From contig CAJNDS010001114.1 in the NCBI GenBank assembly GCA_905221605.1, positions 186,001 through 250,000 of the forward strand: a stretch of 64,000 bases of DNA. Reading direction: 5' to 3'. Of this stretch, positions 21,368 to 32,397 are shown one piece after another. This stretch comes from Symbiodinium natans. Taxonomy: Eukaryota > Sar > Dinophyceae > Suessiales > Symbiodiniaceae. How positions within the stretch are numbered: the stretch's first letter is position 1; each line of letters opens with the position of its first letter. A program made the translations under genes and the position numbers. Under the pieces are notes generated by a model. It was not told where the DNA came from. It was given only the letters and a program-made list of their open reading frames with translations, and made no database searches.

Positions 21368-21479
21368 AATGAAACTTCGAAGTCGGCTCCGAAAGCGACG
21401 CAGACTCAAGACAGAAGTCGTGTGAGAAAGGGTAGAAACGTAACCTCACATCTAGCATGTTTTGTGTGATATGTGCATT

Positions 21480-21587
21480 TCCCAAAATAGGGGTACCCTC
21501 TTTTTATACCCCAAGTAGAATAGAATCCCCTTATACCCCAAGTAGAATAGAATCCCCTTAAAGGGACCCCCCCCCCCCCCCCCCCCC
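21480..21587. repeat. MITE-like GGGGTACCC copy 2 with internal duplication and poly-C
   Basis: AAAATAGGGGTACCC at 21,484 is followed by two tandem copies of a 28-base unit (TTATACCCCAAGTAGAATAG plus AATCCCC) and then 21 C (21,567-21,587). Confidence 0.65.
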
Positions 21588-22851
21588 AATTTTTTTTTTT
21601 AAAGTACCGGAAACCAGCTCCAACATGGAGGGATTTTGGGGGTTTAACACTGAACCCTAAACCCCTCAGGGGTGTGGCGAAGGGAGGACCCTCTCCGAGC
21701 TCGGCTATTTCCTTGCAAGGGCGCCGCGAATGAGAGGGCGCTGGAGAGCCCGTAGACGAAGATGGTGCTTTGCCCGATCATGTCCTTGGGTTTTTTGTGG
21801 GCTCTGTAAGGGGGGGTGTCTGCTTTACACAGGGTACTTGCGCAGTTTAGGGTTTAGGGTTTAGGGTGTACGGTTCGGGTGCACAGCTGAGCAGACTGCG
21901 AACTTAGGGTTTCCAAAAGGTTCAGGCGAAAAAAGGGACATTGCAGGAAGCGGCTCCCGCGCGAGGGATTGTGCGAAGAGTCTTTTGCGGCTTCCAGGCG
22001 GAGTCTTCCGAGCTTTCTGGGGAACTGGGCCCTGACGTGGACCAAAAGCCCTGCCTTTTTTTCTAGACTCTCGTGTGACTTTTAACTGGCCTTCTTGTTG
22101 CAGGGATTGCGCGCTTGAAGATCCCTATGGGCGTTACACCATCAGCACACGGTTGCCAGGAACGGTTTAGGGTTTAGGGTTTAGGGAACACCCCGTCAGA
22201 ACCTAACTATTCTGTTGAGGCCTTGAGTGGCACAGAGAGGCTTACAACATCTGGGAGGACCTCCCCGCACGCGTGAGGGTGCGCCCACAACACAACAAAC
22301 CACTCGTGCCAGCGAGCGTTACGCAAACCCTCCAGAGTGAACGAGCCTAAGCTCGGTGCTCATCGCAGTCTTTAGAGGTCTCTCTTCTCATGTGGGCCGG
22401 CGGGAATTTGCAAGAGGTTGGGCCACCCAAAACACTCCCCGGAACTTCTCATAAAGACAGGCCCGAGCAGCCAAAACCTTGGCGAACAGGTCCAGGGACT
22501 TGTGGATGCTCGTGGACAGGGTCAGGGATCCTCACAGACACGTTCAAACTTGAAGCACAAAACCCCGGAAAGCCCGGAACCCCCTACAGCTGACGCTCAA
22601 GCCGCGGCCAGGATTGAGACCTGAAACCTGGAGCATCCTATGCAGCCCTGCGAGTAGAACAAGAAGCCGCTCAAACACTCCACGAGCTCTGTCAGCCAGT
22701 GCGAATCCCTAAACCCTAAGCCCTAAGCCCTAAGCCCTAAACCCTAGAAATTGGTCTGGGTACCGTTTAGTGCCCTCATCGCTCGCGAGCCCGCCTTTTC
22801 CGAGCAGCTTGTGGACTGTGGCGAGTGTCCTGTGAGCTTCTGATTGTGACC
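21588..22851. other. No gene recognised; three short telomere-like blocks
   Basis: TTTAGGG at 21,846-21,868 and 22,165-22,185, CCCTAAG/CCCTAAA at 22,708-22,745. No domain-bearing frame. Confidence 0.5.
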
Positions 22852-22936
22852 CTTATATAATCCTATCTAGTATGGAAATATTATGTAATAGTACATAGGA
22901 TTAAATCTAATATTACATCATACTAGACTGTATAAG
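22852..22936. repeat. AT-rich foldback (MITE-like)
   Basis: CTAGTATGGAAATATTATGT and its near inverse ATTACATCATACTAG, with outer arms CTTATATAA and TATAAG. Confidence 0.6.
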
Positions 22937-22985
22937 TTATCTACGATTTGCTTAAGAACCCCCAAAAATAGTCTAAACTTTGGGG

Positions 22986-24334
22986 CCGCCATGCGAGTCT
23001 TGAGATGTAGAAGCAGACATGTTTGGAGTAAGGTTCACGTAGCCCCGCTGTCAACAAAAACCTTCAGTCACGCTACGCTCAGACTTCGAAGCAGCTGGCC
23101 CAAACCCTCAAGTCCGAAAACGAGACTGTCCAATAATTCAAGTGAGCCGCTTACTTGGAATATTCTTTGCAGCCTCCTCCACCTGCCATGTCTGGCGGGA
23201 AACGCCGTGGCTGCTCACAAATCACAAATGTATCTGAAAGTCCCACTGGGAAGAATGCCAAGTGGGCCAAACAATCACCAGAGTGACCGCCGAGTATGCA
23301 CACTGTCAGACATCAAGGCAAGCTGAATTGGACGATATCAAAACGCTTTCTGGCACGAGCCGGGTTGACTTGTTCCGGGGCTCGGCCGTCACACGAGATT
23401 GGCTTAAGCAAACACATAGCAATGGGTTTGGTGTTCGGCTTCCAGGAGCTTGGGCTTCTGCTGTGTAATTATCTAACCCTAAACCTTAAACCCTAAACCC
23501 TAAACCCCATACCCTAAAGCCTAAACCCTTGGGGTTCTGAAATGTAGGGTGGGTGGGGCTCCGCTCTTTGGCGGCTTTGTGGCAGGCTCTTCTTAGCAAG
23601 CCACTAGAAGCTGCCTGAAGGCTCTGTCGTAGTTCCTTCCTAGTATGCTGTATACTATACGAGTACCGACTATACCCCAAAAAGGTACTACGTAGGAGCC
23701 CCGGGCCAGCGCCCCCAATGAGTTCTTCGCTGCTGTCAGCCTTCTGAGTGAGTGTCTCAATCTGTAAGATGAAAAGGTTCCGTGGCAGACCAAAGCGTGC
23801 TTGAATTAACGGCCCCCGCGTATCTGTTGCACGCAGGTGGCACACCTCGGGTTGGTTTGTTGGTAGCATGCACCCATAGGGGTCTCTGCCTTGACTCACA
23901 GGCCCGCCCCTAGTTGAACTGTTTGTCCTCTAGGGGGAGTCTGATGGCATCCTTGTTCCCGGGAGTGGGCCGGCTACGCAAACCCCGCCGTCCCCCAACC
24001 TCCTTCACCCCCGCGTTAGCGGGAGCTATGGTGAAGGAGAGACTCAGAGAAGTGTGCTTCATTGTGCCGACGCGCGGGCAAAAGACTTAACGATCCGACA
24101 CGGGACCCCAACGGGTGAATACCACCGACATGTCCAACAGCAACCTGCCGCACGATTCTCTGAACACTGAAATAAACAAATCTTTCGTGGCTATGCAGCA
24201 AGACTCATCAGAGGGCCTCGAACAAGGAATCCAAAACACATCCCCAGCTCCACGTGTGCAAGAAAATGGGGGGCCTTCATGGGCGCGCTATCTTATGATC
24301 TCAGGATAGAACAAGGAAGGAAGTTTTCAACTCT
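22986..24334. other. No gene recognised
   Basis: Short CCCTAAA block at 23,475-23,530; other sequence has no recognisable frame. Confidence 0.5.
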
Positions 24335-24420
24335 TAAACCCTAAACCTTAAACCCTAAACCCTAAACCCTAAATCCTAAATCCTAAATCCTAAATCCTAA
24401 ACCCTAAACCCTAAACCCTA
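24335..24420. repeat. CCCTAAA / TCCTAAA array
   Basis: Twelve heptamers, four of them TCCTAAA in a row, showing local spread of a variant. The last telomere-like array before 37.2 kb. Confidence 0.9.
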
Positions 24421-26717
24421 AGGAAGTTGTAGCTCTTTCACCTGGCCTGTGCATCCTCAGCGGCCATGGAGTCCACGAAAGGCAGGCTGGCGTCCTTTGT
24501 TCCTCCCGAGTCCGAACTTTAAACCCAAAAAGGCCCCAAAAAAGGAGCTCGGGCCTGCTTTTGAGCTGCAGATTCGCAAAAAAAACACGTCTAGGATGTC
24601 GGACTGTGGGGTTTAGGGCACAAGCATGGAGTTGCTGGATCTTGTGGGCTTCCGGGTTGAGGGCACTAGACAGCCCGGTCCTAGACTCCTAGAGCTTCAA
24701 CCGGTAAACCCTGAAACCGGTACAAAGTCGAAGCAAAAGCCTCACCCCGAAGGTGGCACACAAAAGTGCTTGGGGCTTGGCCTTTGGAATGAAGGGAGCC
24801 CTGAGCCCTACCTTCAGAGCCCCAACTGAGTGCAAGCGCTTGGGGTCTTAGAGCTTTACCCGCTAGCCGTAATCCTGCACAGCAACCTCCCGTTCCACGA
24901 CCCGAAGCCCTCTCGAGGCGAGGCCTCGTTTTAGCAGGCGTGATGCTGCGGTGGCCTGGGGGGTGTGCTGCGGGGTGAGGAGCTCGAAGTGTAGGGGGCC
25001 TATAGGGCTTAGGGTTGAAACATGTTGCAAGCATCCGCGAGAAGACCGGCAAAGGGCCCATCACCCCTAATCGCGAACATGAATTTCAATCAGTCACAAC
25101 TACCATCTGCATCTGCAGTGTACTCTCCAAAACAACTTGCGGGGGGGGGGTCTGAAACTCTCAGATGCTCTGAAACTTAGTCATGACTCCAGCCGCTCCC
25201 ACGCCGCGGTCGTTCCTCTCGCCGCAGCATCTAAGCCAGCCTGCGGCAAAAAGTTAACGCAAACCGCAGGGTTTAAGACCAGCTTGGATCGCAATAGTCA
25301 TTGGTCGAAGAGACAACTTTGCAATGAGTCGTTTGTGTAAAGAATATCCAGCAAACCTGAATGCTGAAGTAGTGATGCTCAACACGCAGCATCCCGATTA
25401 TTCAGCCAGCTGAACCACCCTGGACCCAAACCCCCCCACACACCCTCCATGCAGTCTCCATGAAACGTTCTATGCTGCGGACTTTATGGGCCCCCTTTTC
25501 GCAATTTTAACACCGTCCTTGCTGGATCCTATGGACAATGGAACTCCATGGACCCTGTCTCCCTGCATGGTCTGGACAGCCTATAGTTCCGACAGAACCC
25601 TCCTCCAATGCAGCTCTTCCCGAACGGCAGCATCAGCTTGGAGGTTGGGATGGGCATTGTTGAGGCCAACGCTGGAAGCCGCTGGGACAGCACACTCCCC
25701 TCAACTGTCTGCAGCCCTCCGCTGTGAAGGCGCGAGCTTAAAGGGGCCTCGGCGCCGTTGATGACCGGCAGCGCCAACTTCGCCTTTTGCGGAGAGCTGA
25801 GGTCGGGGCTCAGAGGGCTCAGTGGGCTCAGTGCCAGGGGTTGGGCGAGGGTGGCTAGGGTGTGAAGTCGCATCTGTCAGAGTTGGAGGCATCTCTCCTC
25901 TACCATGAACCCTTCAGGGTTGCAGGGCTATGCAGAGCTGGTGCGCTGCTTCCGGGCAGTTCCTCCGTTCCATGCGCGCCTTCAGAAACTTCATGGTCGG
26001 AGTAGTGGCGGAGGCAGTTTGAGGATTCATTCAGGGTTTGGCATCTGGGTGCAGGGCATAGGGTGGAGCGTCTAAGGCCTGGGTTGGGGGCCTGGGCCAA
26101 ATGACTCCGCAGGAAGAGGAATTCTCGGAGGTGCCGAAAACAAGAAGTTTGTTAAATCAAATGCGTTGACAAGTCAAGCTCAAAACATTCTCCGGAGGTC
26201 TGAAAGCCCACCCACAACTCTTGCAAACAACAGCCGCTGGGCATCTATGCAAACACAAGATGCAGAACGCGTTTGCAGTCTCACGCAAGGCAGGCCACCC
26301 CTCAAGCCTCTGCAGTCCAGGGCCCTACGGTCACTAGGGACGTTTAGGATGTCGGGCGCCGAAAAGCCCCCCCTGGCTCCGACTCAAACGAGGCTCCGCA
26401 GTGCACGCAGCCGTGGCTAAGGCCCGCCAGGCAGCGCCGAAGGTCAAGGAAAGGAAGCCGTACCTGTGGATCGAACGAATCCAATCCGAGGATGACCCTT
26501 AACACCCTCTTTAAAAATATTTCTAAATATGGTCCTCTCTCTTAAACCCAGTCAGGGAAAATACGAAACATCCCAACACCCTGCCTAAAATCGGGTCTGT
26601 TCGGTTTGAGGTGACGGGTGCGGTACCCATCGAACTATAGCACCTATCGCATAAGGGGGCGATCCTGGTTGTGTGTCATACGGGACTCCATATGTCTCTC
26701 CAACTGGCTTCGAGACG
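24421..26717. other. No gene recognised
   Basis: Only short frames without domains. G10 run at 25,141-25,150. Confidence 0.5.

Positions 26718-26794
<77 letters not shown>
26718..26794. repeat. 77-base poly-C tract
   Basis: Uninterrupted C run, the longest homopolymer of the window. Confidence 0.95.
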
Positions 26795-27335
26795 ACCCAC
26801 CCTCCCCGAAACCCAAAAGAGCCATGACTGCCCTGAAGGCCTAAAGGGGCCGAAAGGGGTTGGGCCTAGGACGGTTTAGGGCAGCAGACACTCTAATCAA
26901 AAGTGGGATTGGAGGTTCATGTTGCAAAGTGGCGGGCCTATCTACGCGGTGCACGAGCATCCAAGAAGTAGCGCAACGAACTATGCTAAAGCATACTGCC
27001 GCCCAACGAGGCGGGGCTGTAACCACGCAGAAGGTTAGAATATGCAACCGCGGCAGAAAATTGCTGCAACGCCGTCAGAAAAAAAGGACAGAGCATGACA
27101 AGCACTCGTTTCCTTCTGAAGTGCAGCGCGCGCTTCGATCAGGTGTCGAGCGTGAGGACCTGCTGGTAGGTACCCCCCGCTTCTACGATTCTTTGCACAA
27201 GCAGCTGCTTCTGGCCGCTCACTTTCAATTTCTTGGCTTTAAGCCAAGACTTCAATGCCTTCACGTTGAGGCCATTGAGTTCCTGCAGCAGGGCGAAAGC
27301 AAAGAGAACAAAGGAGGGTTTAGGACTTAGGGTTT
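26795..27335. other. Spacer before the MULE; weak open frame only
   Basis: A 156-codon plus-strand frame (26,860-27,330) ends at the edge of the hairpin satellite. It has a basic middle part but no domain I recognise, so I do not call it a gene. Confidence 0.4.
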
Positions 27336-28092
27336 GTGCCTCAGTTTTGACTCAAACAGTTGGGGGAACTGCTCGGAGGGTCTGGGACTGGGGAGGGGGG
27401 GGCTGTTTGAATCAAAAGTGAGGTTTTCTGGGGTCCAAATTTTCACTCAAACGGTTGGGGGAGCTGCTTGGCGGGTCCGAAGGCCCCGTTTGAGTCAAAA
27501 TTGAGGTTCTGTGGGCCCCAAAGCCTCAATTTTGACTCAAACGGTGAGGAAGCTGCTCGGCAGGTCCGAAGGCCCGTTTGAGTCAAAATTGAGGATCTGT
27601 GGGCCCCAAAGCCTCAATTTTGACTCAAACACTGGGAAAAGCTGCTCGGTCCGAAGGCCCGTTTGAGTCAAAATTGAGGTTCTGTGGGCCCCAAAGCCTC
27701 AATTTTGACTCAAACACTGGGAAAAGCTGCTCGGCAGGTCCGAAGGCCCGTTTGGGTCAAAATTGAGGTTCTGTGGGCCCCAAAGCCTCAATTTTGACTC
27801 AAACGGTGGGGAAGGCCCGAAGGCCCATTTGAGTCAAAATTGAGGTTGTGTGGGCCCCAAAGCCTCAATTTCGACTCAAACGGCTCTGGCAACTGCTCGA
27901 GGGTCCGCTGGCCCGTTTGAGTCAAAATTGAGGTTCTGTGGATCCCAAAGCCTCAATTTTGACTCAAACGCCTTTGGGAGCTGGCCGGGGGGCCGTTAGA
28001 GTCAAAATTGAGGCTTTGTGGGTATCAAAGCCTCAATTGTCAGTCAAACGGTTGGGGGAGCTGCTCGGTGGGCCCGAAGGCCCGTTTGAAGC
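27336..28092 (+). repeat. Left inverted-end satellite: hairpin units of 76-90 bp
   Basis: Seven to eight units. Each contains TTTGAGTCAAAATTGAGG, ~17 bases with GTGGGCCCC, then CCTCAATTTTGACTCAAA, a near-perfect ~19-bp hairpin; the spacer reads GGGGGAGCTGCTCGG..GGTCCGAAGGCCC. Unit starts judged from GTTCTGTGGG are near 27,505, 27,593, 27,679, 27,769, 27,845, 27,933 and 28,013. Confidence 0.85.
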
Positions 28093-29158
28093 AAATGATC
28101 CAGCTTAACCCTTGATCCAGCTTGCAAGTGCTGCCCAAGTCCTGCCTGCTCCGGAAGGCTCTTCCTCTTGGGTCTGCGACCTTGCTCCTGTTGCTCCTCT
28201 GCGCGAGCCTCTTGCTGCGCAACACGAAGCCGTTCTGTCATTTCCACCCGATCAGACAATGTCCTCGCAAGATCCACGTCCTGCTTGGACACACGCTTCC
28301 TGCCACGGTGCTCGGCTAGCATGTTCGCTCTGAGATAAAAACCCGAAAGGAACTCTTCAGCAGCGCGGAGTAGAAGGAGCTTCGCCTCTGTCGACACAGT
28401 GTATCCCACACACTGTTCTTTCAAGGTCTTCTCCAAACACCTGAGCGTCAACACCTCCGGCAGTTGCGCTCTGAAAACAAGGTCATCCACGTCCTCATGC
28501 TTCAAGGCGTGCAGGGGCCTTGGCACACGCCACGCATTTGATTCGCCGGACGGCTCAAGAAGCCTTACCGACTTTCGGCACTTTTGGCATCGAGGCAGGC
28601 TGACCTTCGGCAAGTACACCACCGCACAGTTACCGCAGTGCTGAGGGCACCCCGGGTCCCCACCGCCAGCTTCCTCCAGCACCTTGACTTCTTGGACCTC
28701 GCCTTTGACGCCGAGGGCCGCGGAAGCGAACTCCACCGTCCCCACACCGCATTCTTGCCATTCGCGCTGCAGTTGTTGAGAAACAAGGAACTCCTCCTGC
28801 GCCTTCTGGAGAGCGTCCCTCTCGGACTGTGCCAACTGCTGGAAAGGCGCTTTCTTCTCAAGCGACAAGGCCTTCCAGGCGTCGGAGCATGTCGGAGCCT
28901 CGCTTGAAGCGGTCCTTGCCTGGTGCCTCCTGCGTCTTCCACTGCTCGTAGAAGATGTGAAAAGCGTTGCGAGCGCGCCTCATAGGAAACTCCTGAGAAG
29001 CCTCAGGCGCGTCTTCCTGGGCATCAGAATCCTGCAAAATAGTTTTGCGTCGAGTTTAGTGGGGTGGGGGTCTACGTCAGTGAAGCCTCGTCCTCTTCCT
29101 TGCAGCTTTCGTCGTCGTCATCCTCTGCTGGCGCAGATGCAACCTGGGCCCGTCCAGG
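28044..29158 (-). CDS. HMG-box / zinc / histone-H3-like-fold protein (frameshifted, spliced)
   Basis: Probable exon 29,087-29,158 (acidic, EDDDDESCKEEDE), a 55-base GC-AG intron (29,032-29,086), then a long exon to 28,044. The exon starts DSDAQEDAPEASQEF, then an HMG-box-like segment: RRARNAFHIFYEQWK ... GSDAWKALSLEKKAPFQQLA. The frame breaks inside this segment at a 10-base tandem duplication (28,881-28,900); omitting one copy restores it. Next come five Cys (CPQHCGNC ... CQKC), likely zinc-binding, then a histone fold with clear H3 character: LLLLRAAEEFLSGFYLRAN, then HRGRKRVSKQDVDLAR (compare H3 HAKRVTIMPKDIQLAR). The tail is basic and coiled; its last ~15 residues are encoded by the satellite. 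Probably binds DNA or chromatin in the nucleus. Further upstream exons (KEKVLAHSLRRELEVLAG near 29,290-29,345) are possible. Confidence 0.6.
29032..29086 (-). other. Probable GC-AG intron
   Basis: Minus strand: exon ends GAG, then GCTTCACTGACG ... ATTTTGCAG, then GATTCT. Splicing keeps the frame from an acidic exon into the HMG segment. Non-canonical GC donors are common in dinoflagellates. Confidence 0.5.
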
Positions 29159-29349
29159 CTGGGTTGCACGCCAGGTCTACTTTTAGAACCTGCACGCGCC
29201 TGCTCCAAGTGCTGCACCACAGCTTCATCAGCCTCAGACTTAGAACTTTGTGCCAATTTCTTCGAGCACAAAAAATGGTGAGTGCCCCGCCAGCACTTCC
29301 AGCTCTCTGCGCAAGCTGTGGGCAAGGACCTTCTCCTTCTCAAGTTTGA

Positions 29350-30450
29350 CCGACGCCTACGTCGATGCTTGCGGCTGAACCGAGACCCTAAACCCTGACC
29401 CCCAAACCACCCAGCACTAACCGCATTGGGATTCTGAACTCTCCAGCTGTGGCCTGACCATCATGGAAGTCTGGGAGCTTGTTTACTTCGTTCGATGCCT
29501 GCGTCGATGCTGGCGGGCTGACCCTGAACCACCTAGTCAGCCCTACGCAAGCACAAACCACATGGGCAGTTGGACTGTGAACTTTCCTATGTTGCGCAAA
29601 AACAAAAAACGAGATGGCCTGACCCCGAAACCCTCAACCCCATAGCACCTTGCCCAAAACCCTAGCCCAAATTGGAGGTTCAGGGCACTTTTAAGTCAAA
29701 ATATAACTGCACTTACCCTGAACCACCTACCACGTGGGCAGTTGGGGATTGTGAACTCTCCTATGCTGCGCAAACAAAGAAAACGAGATGGCCTGACCCT
29801 GGCGCAAGTCCGGGATTTGCGGGAGCTTGTCAACCTCGTTCGATGCCTGCGAAACCCCTAGACCCCTACAAACCACATGGGCAGTTGGGGACTGTGACAA
29901 AAACGAGATGGCCTCACCCTGGCACAAGTCCGGGAGCTTGTGACCTTCGTTCGGCGCCTGCGTCGATGCCGCGGGCTGACCCGAAACCCTCAACCTCACA
30001 GCACCTTGCCCAAGCCCTAAACAGGCTGAACCGAACCCCTAAACCCAAATTGGAGGTTCAAACTATAACTGCACTTATAAGCCTCCTAAGTTTCCTAAGT
30101 TACACTTAGGGGAAACAGGACCCATGAACCTCCAACTAAACGCCAACCTCCGGGAGGTGCGTGAGCTTGTCAACTTCGCTCGATACCTGCGTCGATGCTG
30201 GCGGGCTGACCCTGAACCTGAACCCCTTAACCCCTAAACCCCAAAACACCTAGTCAGCTCTACGCAAGCACAAACCACATGGGCAATTGGGGATTGCGAA
30301 CTCTCCTACGCTGCGCACAAAACAGAAACGAGATGGCCTGACCCTGGCGCAAGTCCGGGAGTTTCGGAACTTCGTTCAGCGCCTGCGTCGATGCTGGCGG
30401 GCTGTGACCCGAAACCCTGAATCCCAAACGGGCTAACCTAATGCCCTAAA
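29350..30450 (-). repeat. Intergenic repeats with GATGCCTGCGTCGATGCTGG core
   Basis: About six copies of a 30-base core ending GGCGGGCTGACC (29,351; 29,491; 29,837 partial; 29,951; 30,177; 30,375). They are embedded in a longer ~200-300-base repeat that includes ACCACATGGGCAGTTGGG and ACGAGATGGCCTGACCC. More copies lie at 34,084, 34,281 and 34,418. No protein frame spans them. Confidence 0.8.
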
Positions 30451-30860
30451 CCCCCCAAACCCTGCCGACTTCCCCTACCCAATAACTCCCTCCCTCCCAC
30501 AGCCCGGTAAACCCTCCCGACTTCATTTGTCGCGGTCAGCCCTCGCCATGTTTCTGGCAGTCCTTGCCGAAAATGTCCGGGCAACATGGTCCGAGTTGGA
30601 GTGGTTCAGGGTTTAGGGATCAGGGTATCGGGCTTAGGGCAGGCCTGCAAGAAGAGGAACAAAGACCCGGGCTGACTTCCGACATCTGTACACGCACGTG
30701 GCACGTCGCTAGGCCAAGGCTGCATAGCAAAGGCCTCAAAATGCAACAAGGACGCAAGAGGCTATGTGAAGATGGACATGATTGCTTGCGGCAGTCACCG
30801 CCGGGTTTCCGGCAGCCCCTGCCGCAAAAAGTCAGCGACACACAAGAAACACACCCGCAC

Positions 30861-31622
30861 TCACTTCTGACGTCTGCGCTTGACGCGGCGCGGAGCCTCA
30901 GCTTCTTCCGAGGATCCCCTTCTGGCGTTCTCATTGCCAGAGACCACAGGGATGTCGGCTTTGACATGCTTTCGGATTCCCCATCTTTCCTGCGCCACGT
31001 ACATGTGAGTACAATGCGACTTCCAACTCCAGTGCCAACACGTGCACCGCACCTCCTGCCCCCCGTCTTTGCACCAAACGAGGCACATGTCAATCCACTC
31101 CTTCTTGAACTTGTCCTTGTCGAATCTGACCACATCAGGCTCAGTCTCTTGGAGGGTGCCGGCAGCGAGCATCAAGCGCTTCAAGCTATGCACATTACGA
31201 CACTTCAACTGGTCAAACATGTTCTGGCACGTGCCAGGAACCACGGGTCTGGGCATACCGACATGCATTGCCATAAACCTGTTCTTTTTGCTGGTGACGA
31301 TTTCGTCGAAGCACGGCTTGCGCAAACGCATCTTGTTCAAGATCTCCGGAATAGACGCAAACTGCACGGTCTCGTCACTGTACGGTCTTATTCTGACCTT
31401 CTTGCCAGTGTGCAGCATCCAGTCGTCGGGGCTTAATGGAGAAGCGGCACTAATCCCCTCACTGGGGCCCAAGAGCGTGAGCGGGCCGCGCGTAGAAGCG
31501 TCTGCGTCTAGCAACGGCGCGGTCCACGAGCGTACTGATTGCTCCAGAGAAGTGAGTACAGCGCTGTGTGTGGTCAGTGGTCCTGACGCACGCAAATCCT
31601 TCTTCATCTTCGCGTTTGACAT
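30861..31622 (-). CDS. MULE transposase C-terminal part with SWIM zinc finger
   Basis: 253 codons. A SWIM-type zinc finger is visible: C193-x-C195 ... C204-x-H206 (VRCTCWHWSWKSHCTHMYVA), the hallmark C-terminal finger of Mutator-like transposases. The C-terminus is basic (RRVKRRRQK), likely nuclear targeting or DNA binding. It overlaps the preceding transposase segment in another frame (31,459-31,622), so an intron or frameshift joins the two. Alone it could also be a separate SWIM protein, but position and order favour one transposase gene. Confidence 0.7.
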   Translation of the reverse strand: MSNAKMKKDLRASGPLTTHSAVLTSLEQSVRSWTAPLLDADASTRGPLTLLGPSEGISAASPLSPDDWMLHTGKKVRIRPYSDETVQFASIPEILNKMRLRKPCFDEIVTSKKNRFMAMHVGMPRPVVPGTCQNMFDQLKCRNVHSLKRLMLAAGTLQETEPDVVRFDKDKFKKEWIDMCLVWCKDGGQEVRCTCWHWSWKSHCTHMYVAQERWGIRKHVKADIPVVSGNENARRGSSEEAEAPRRVKRRRQK

Positions 31623-32397
31623 TTCCGCAACTTGTTGTGATGAAGGAGCAGATGCACCCCAGTCGATGATACAACTTCCCGATCCGGACCACCACTCGGC
31701 GTGCAGGACCTGGCAGCGGCAAGCCCCAAGCCCTCAATTGCCACTCAATGTCAGGTCTATCTGGGGCATGCGTTCGGGAGTCAGGAGCCCAACACCCTGC
31801 CTCCTCGACCCCATACACGGCTGCACTCTGCCGCAAAGAGCTCAGGTATCTGGAGCGAAAGTAGGCCGCCCATTTGCGCTCCTGCCATACCCGCTCGATA
31901 CGGTCCATGACGGCCGACATCGCCAGATGAAACATGGACTGTGTCGGAGTCCACATGATAGCAGACAGAAGGTTCAAGACCGCCCAAATGGAGCGGCTCT
32001 GTAAGTGAGGCGCGGGCGCCTCCTCTGCTACAGGGCGAGCCCGACGTGCCCACCGTCTCGGCCCTGGAACGGCCTTTGCCTTGGCCTTTGCTTTGGCCTT
32101 TGCCTTGGGCACCGGTGGTCGGGTACCTTTCTTTTGGTTGCCAAGAAGATTGCGCCTCATGTGCATTAGGCTGCGTCGGAGCAAGCATTTCGGAAAAGCA
32201 GCCTTCCCAGTCGATGCTGATCCACTAAACCAATCCAGATGGAGTTGCAGAGGAGGTGGCAGGCCGTATTGGTCCAAGCCTGCTTGCAAGGCTTGCCAGC
32301 CTTTGGCATATATACTCTTGTCTTCCTTGGGGCTTGCCATTACTAACAATGGCCAAAAGGTTCGGAGCCACTCGCCAGCCAAACGGCGGTACATCAT
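31459..32397 (-). CDS. MULE transposase central part (DDE core, (KA)n linker)
   Basis: 313 codons. WLRTFWPLLVMASPKEDKSI and LQLHLDWFSGS ... AAFPKCLLRRSLMHMRRNL match the central MULE pattern in which the second catalytic Asp (here D55) precedes 'FP...C..H..RN'. A run of Lys-Ala pairs (~residues 97-110) followed by an Arg-rich stretch interrupts the core, which is unusual. The third acidic residue cannot be placed surely; VYGVEEAG is a candidate. The frame differs from both neighbouring segments. Confidence 0.65.
   Translation of the reverse strand: MMYRRLAGEWLRTFWPLLVMASPKEDKSIYAKGWQALQAGLDQYGLPPPLQLHLDWFSGSASTGKAAFPKCLLRRSLMHMRRNLLGNQKKGTRPPVPKAKAKAKAKAKAVPGPRRWARRARPVAEEAPAPHLQSRSIWAVLNLLSAIMWTPTQSMFHLAMSAVMDRIERVWQERKWAAYFRSRYLSSLRQSAAVYGVEEAGCWAPDSRTHAPDRPDIEWQLRAWGLPLPGPARRVVVRIGKLYHRLGCICSFITTSCGNVKREDEEGFACVRTTDHTQRCTHFSGAISTLVDRAVARRRRFYARPAHALGPQ

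Noticed and set aside
26585-26879. Poly-Pro / poly-Gly frames
   Set aside because: Produced by the 77-base C run on both strands.
27336-28092. CRISPR array
   Set aside because: Units are palindromic satellite repeats with related, not unique, spacers, in a eukaryotic transposon end.
28584-29349. Plus-strand frames over the HMG/histone gene
   Set aside because: Antisense to the minus-strand gene, which has recognisable domains.
30564-32004. Long plus-strand frames (290 and 320 codons)
   Set aside because: Antisense to the MULE transposase, whose SWIM finger and DDE motifs are on the minus strand.
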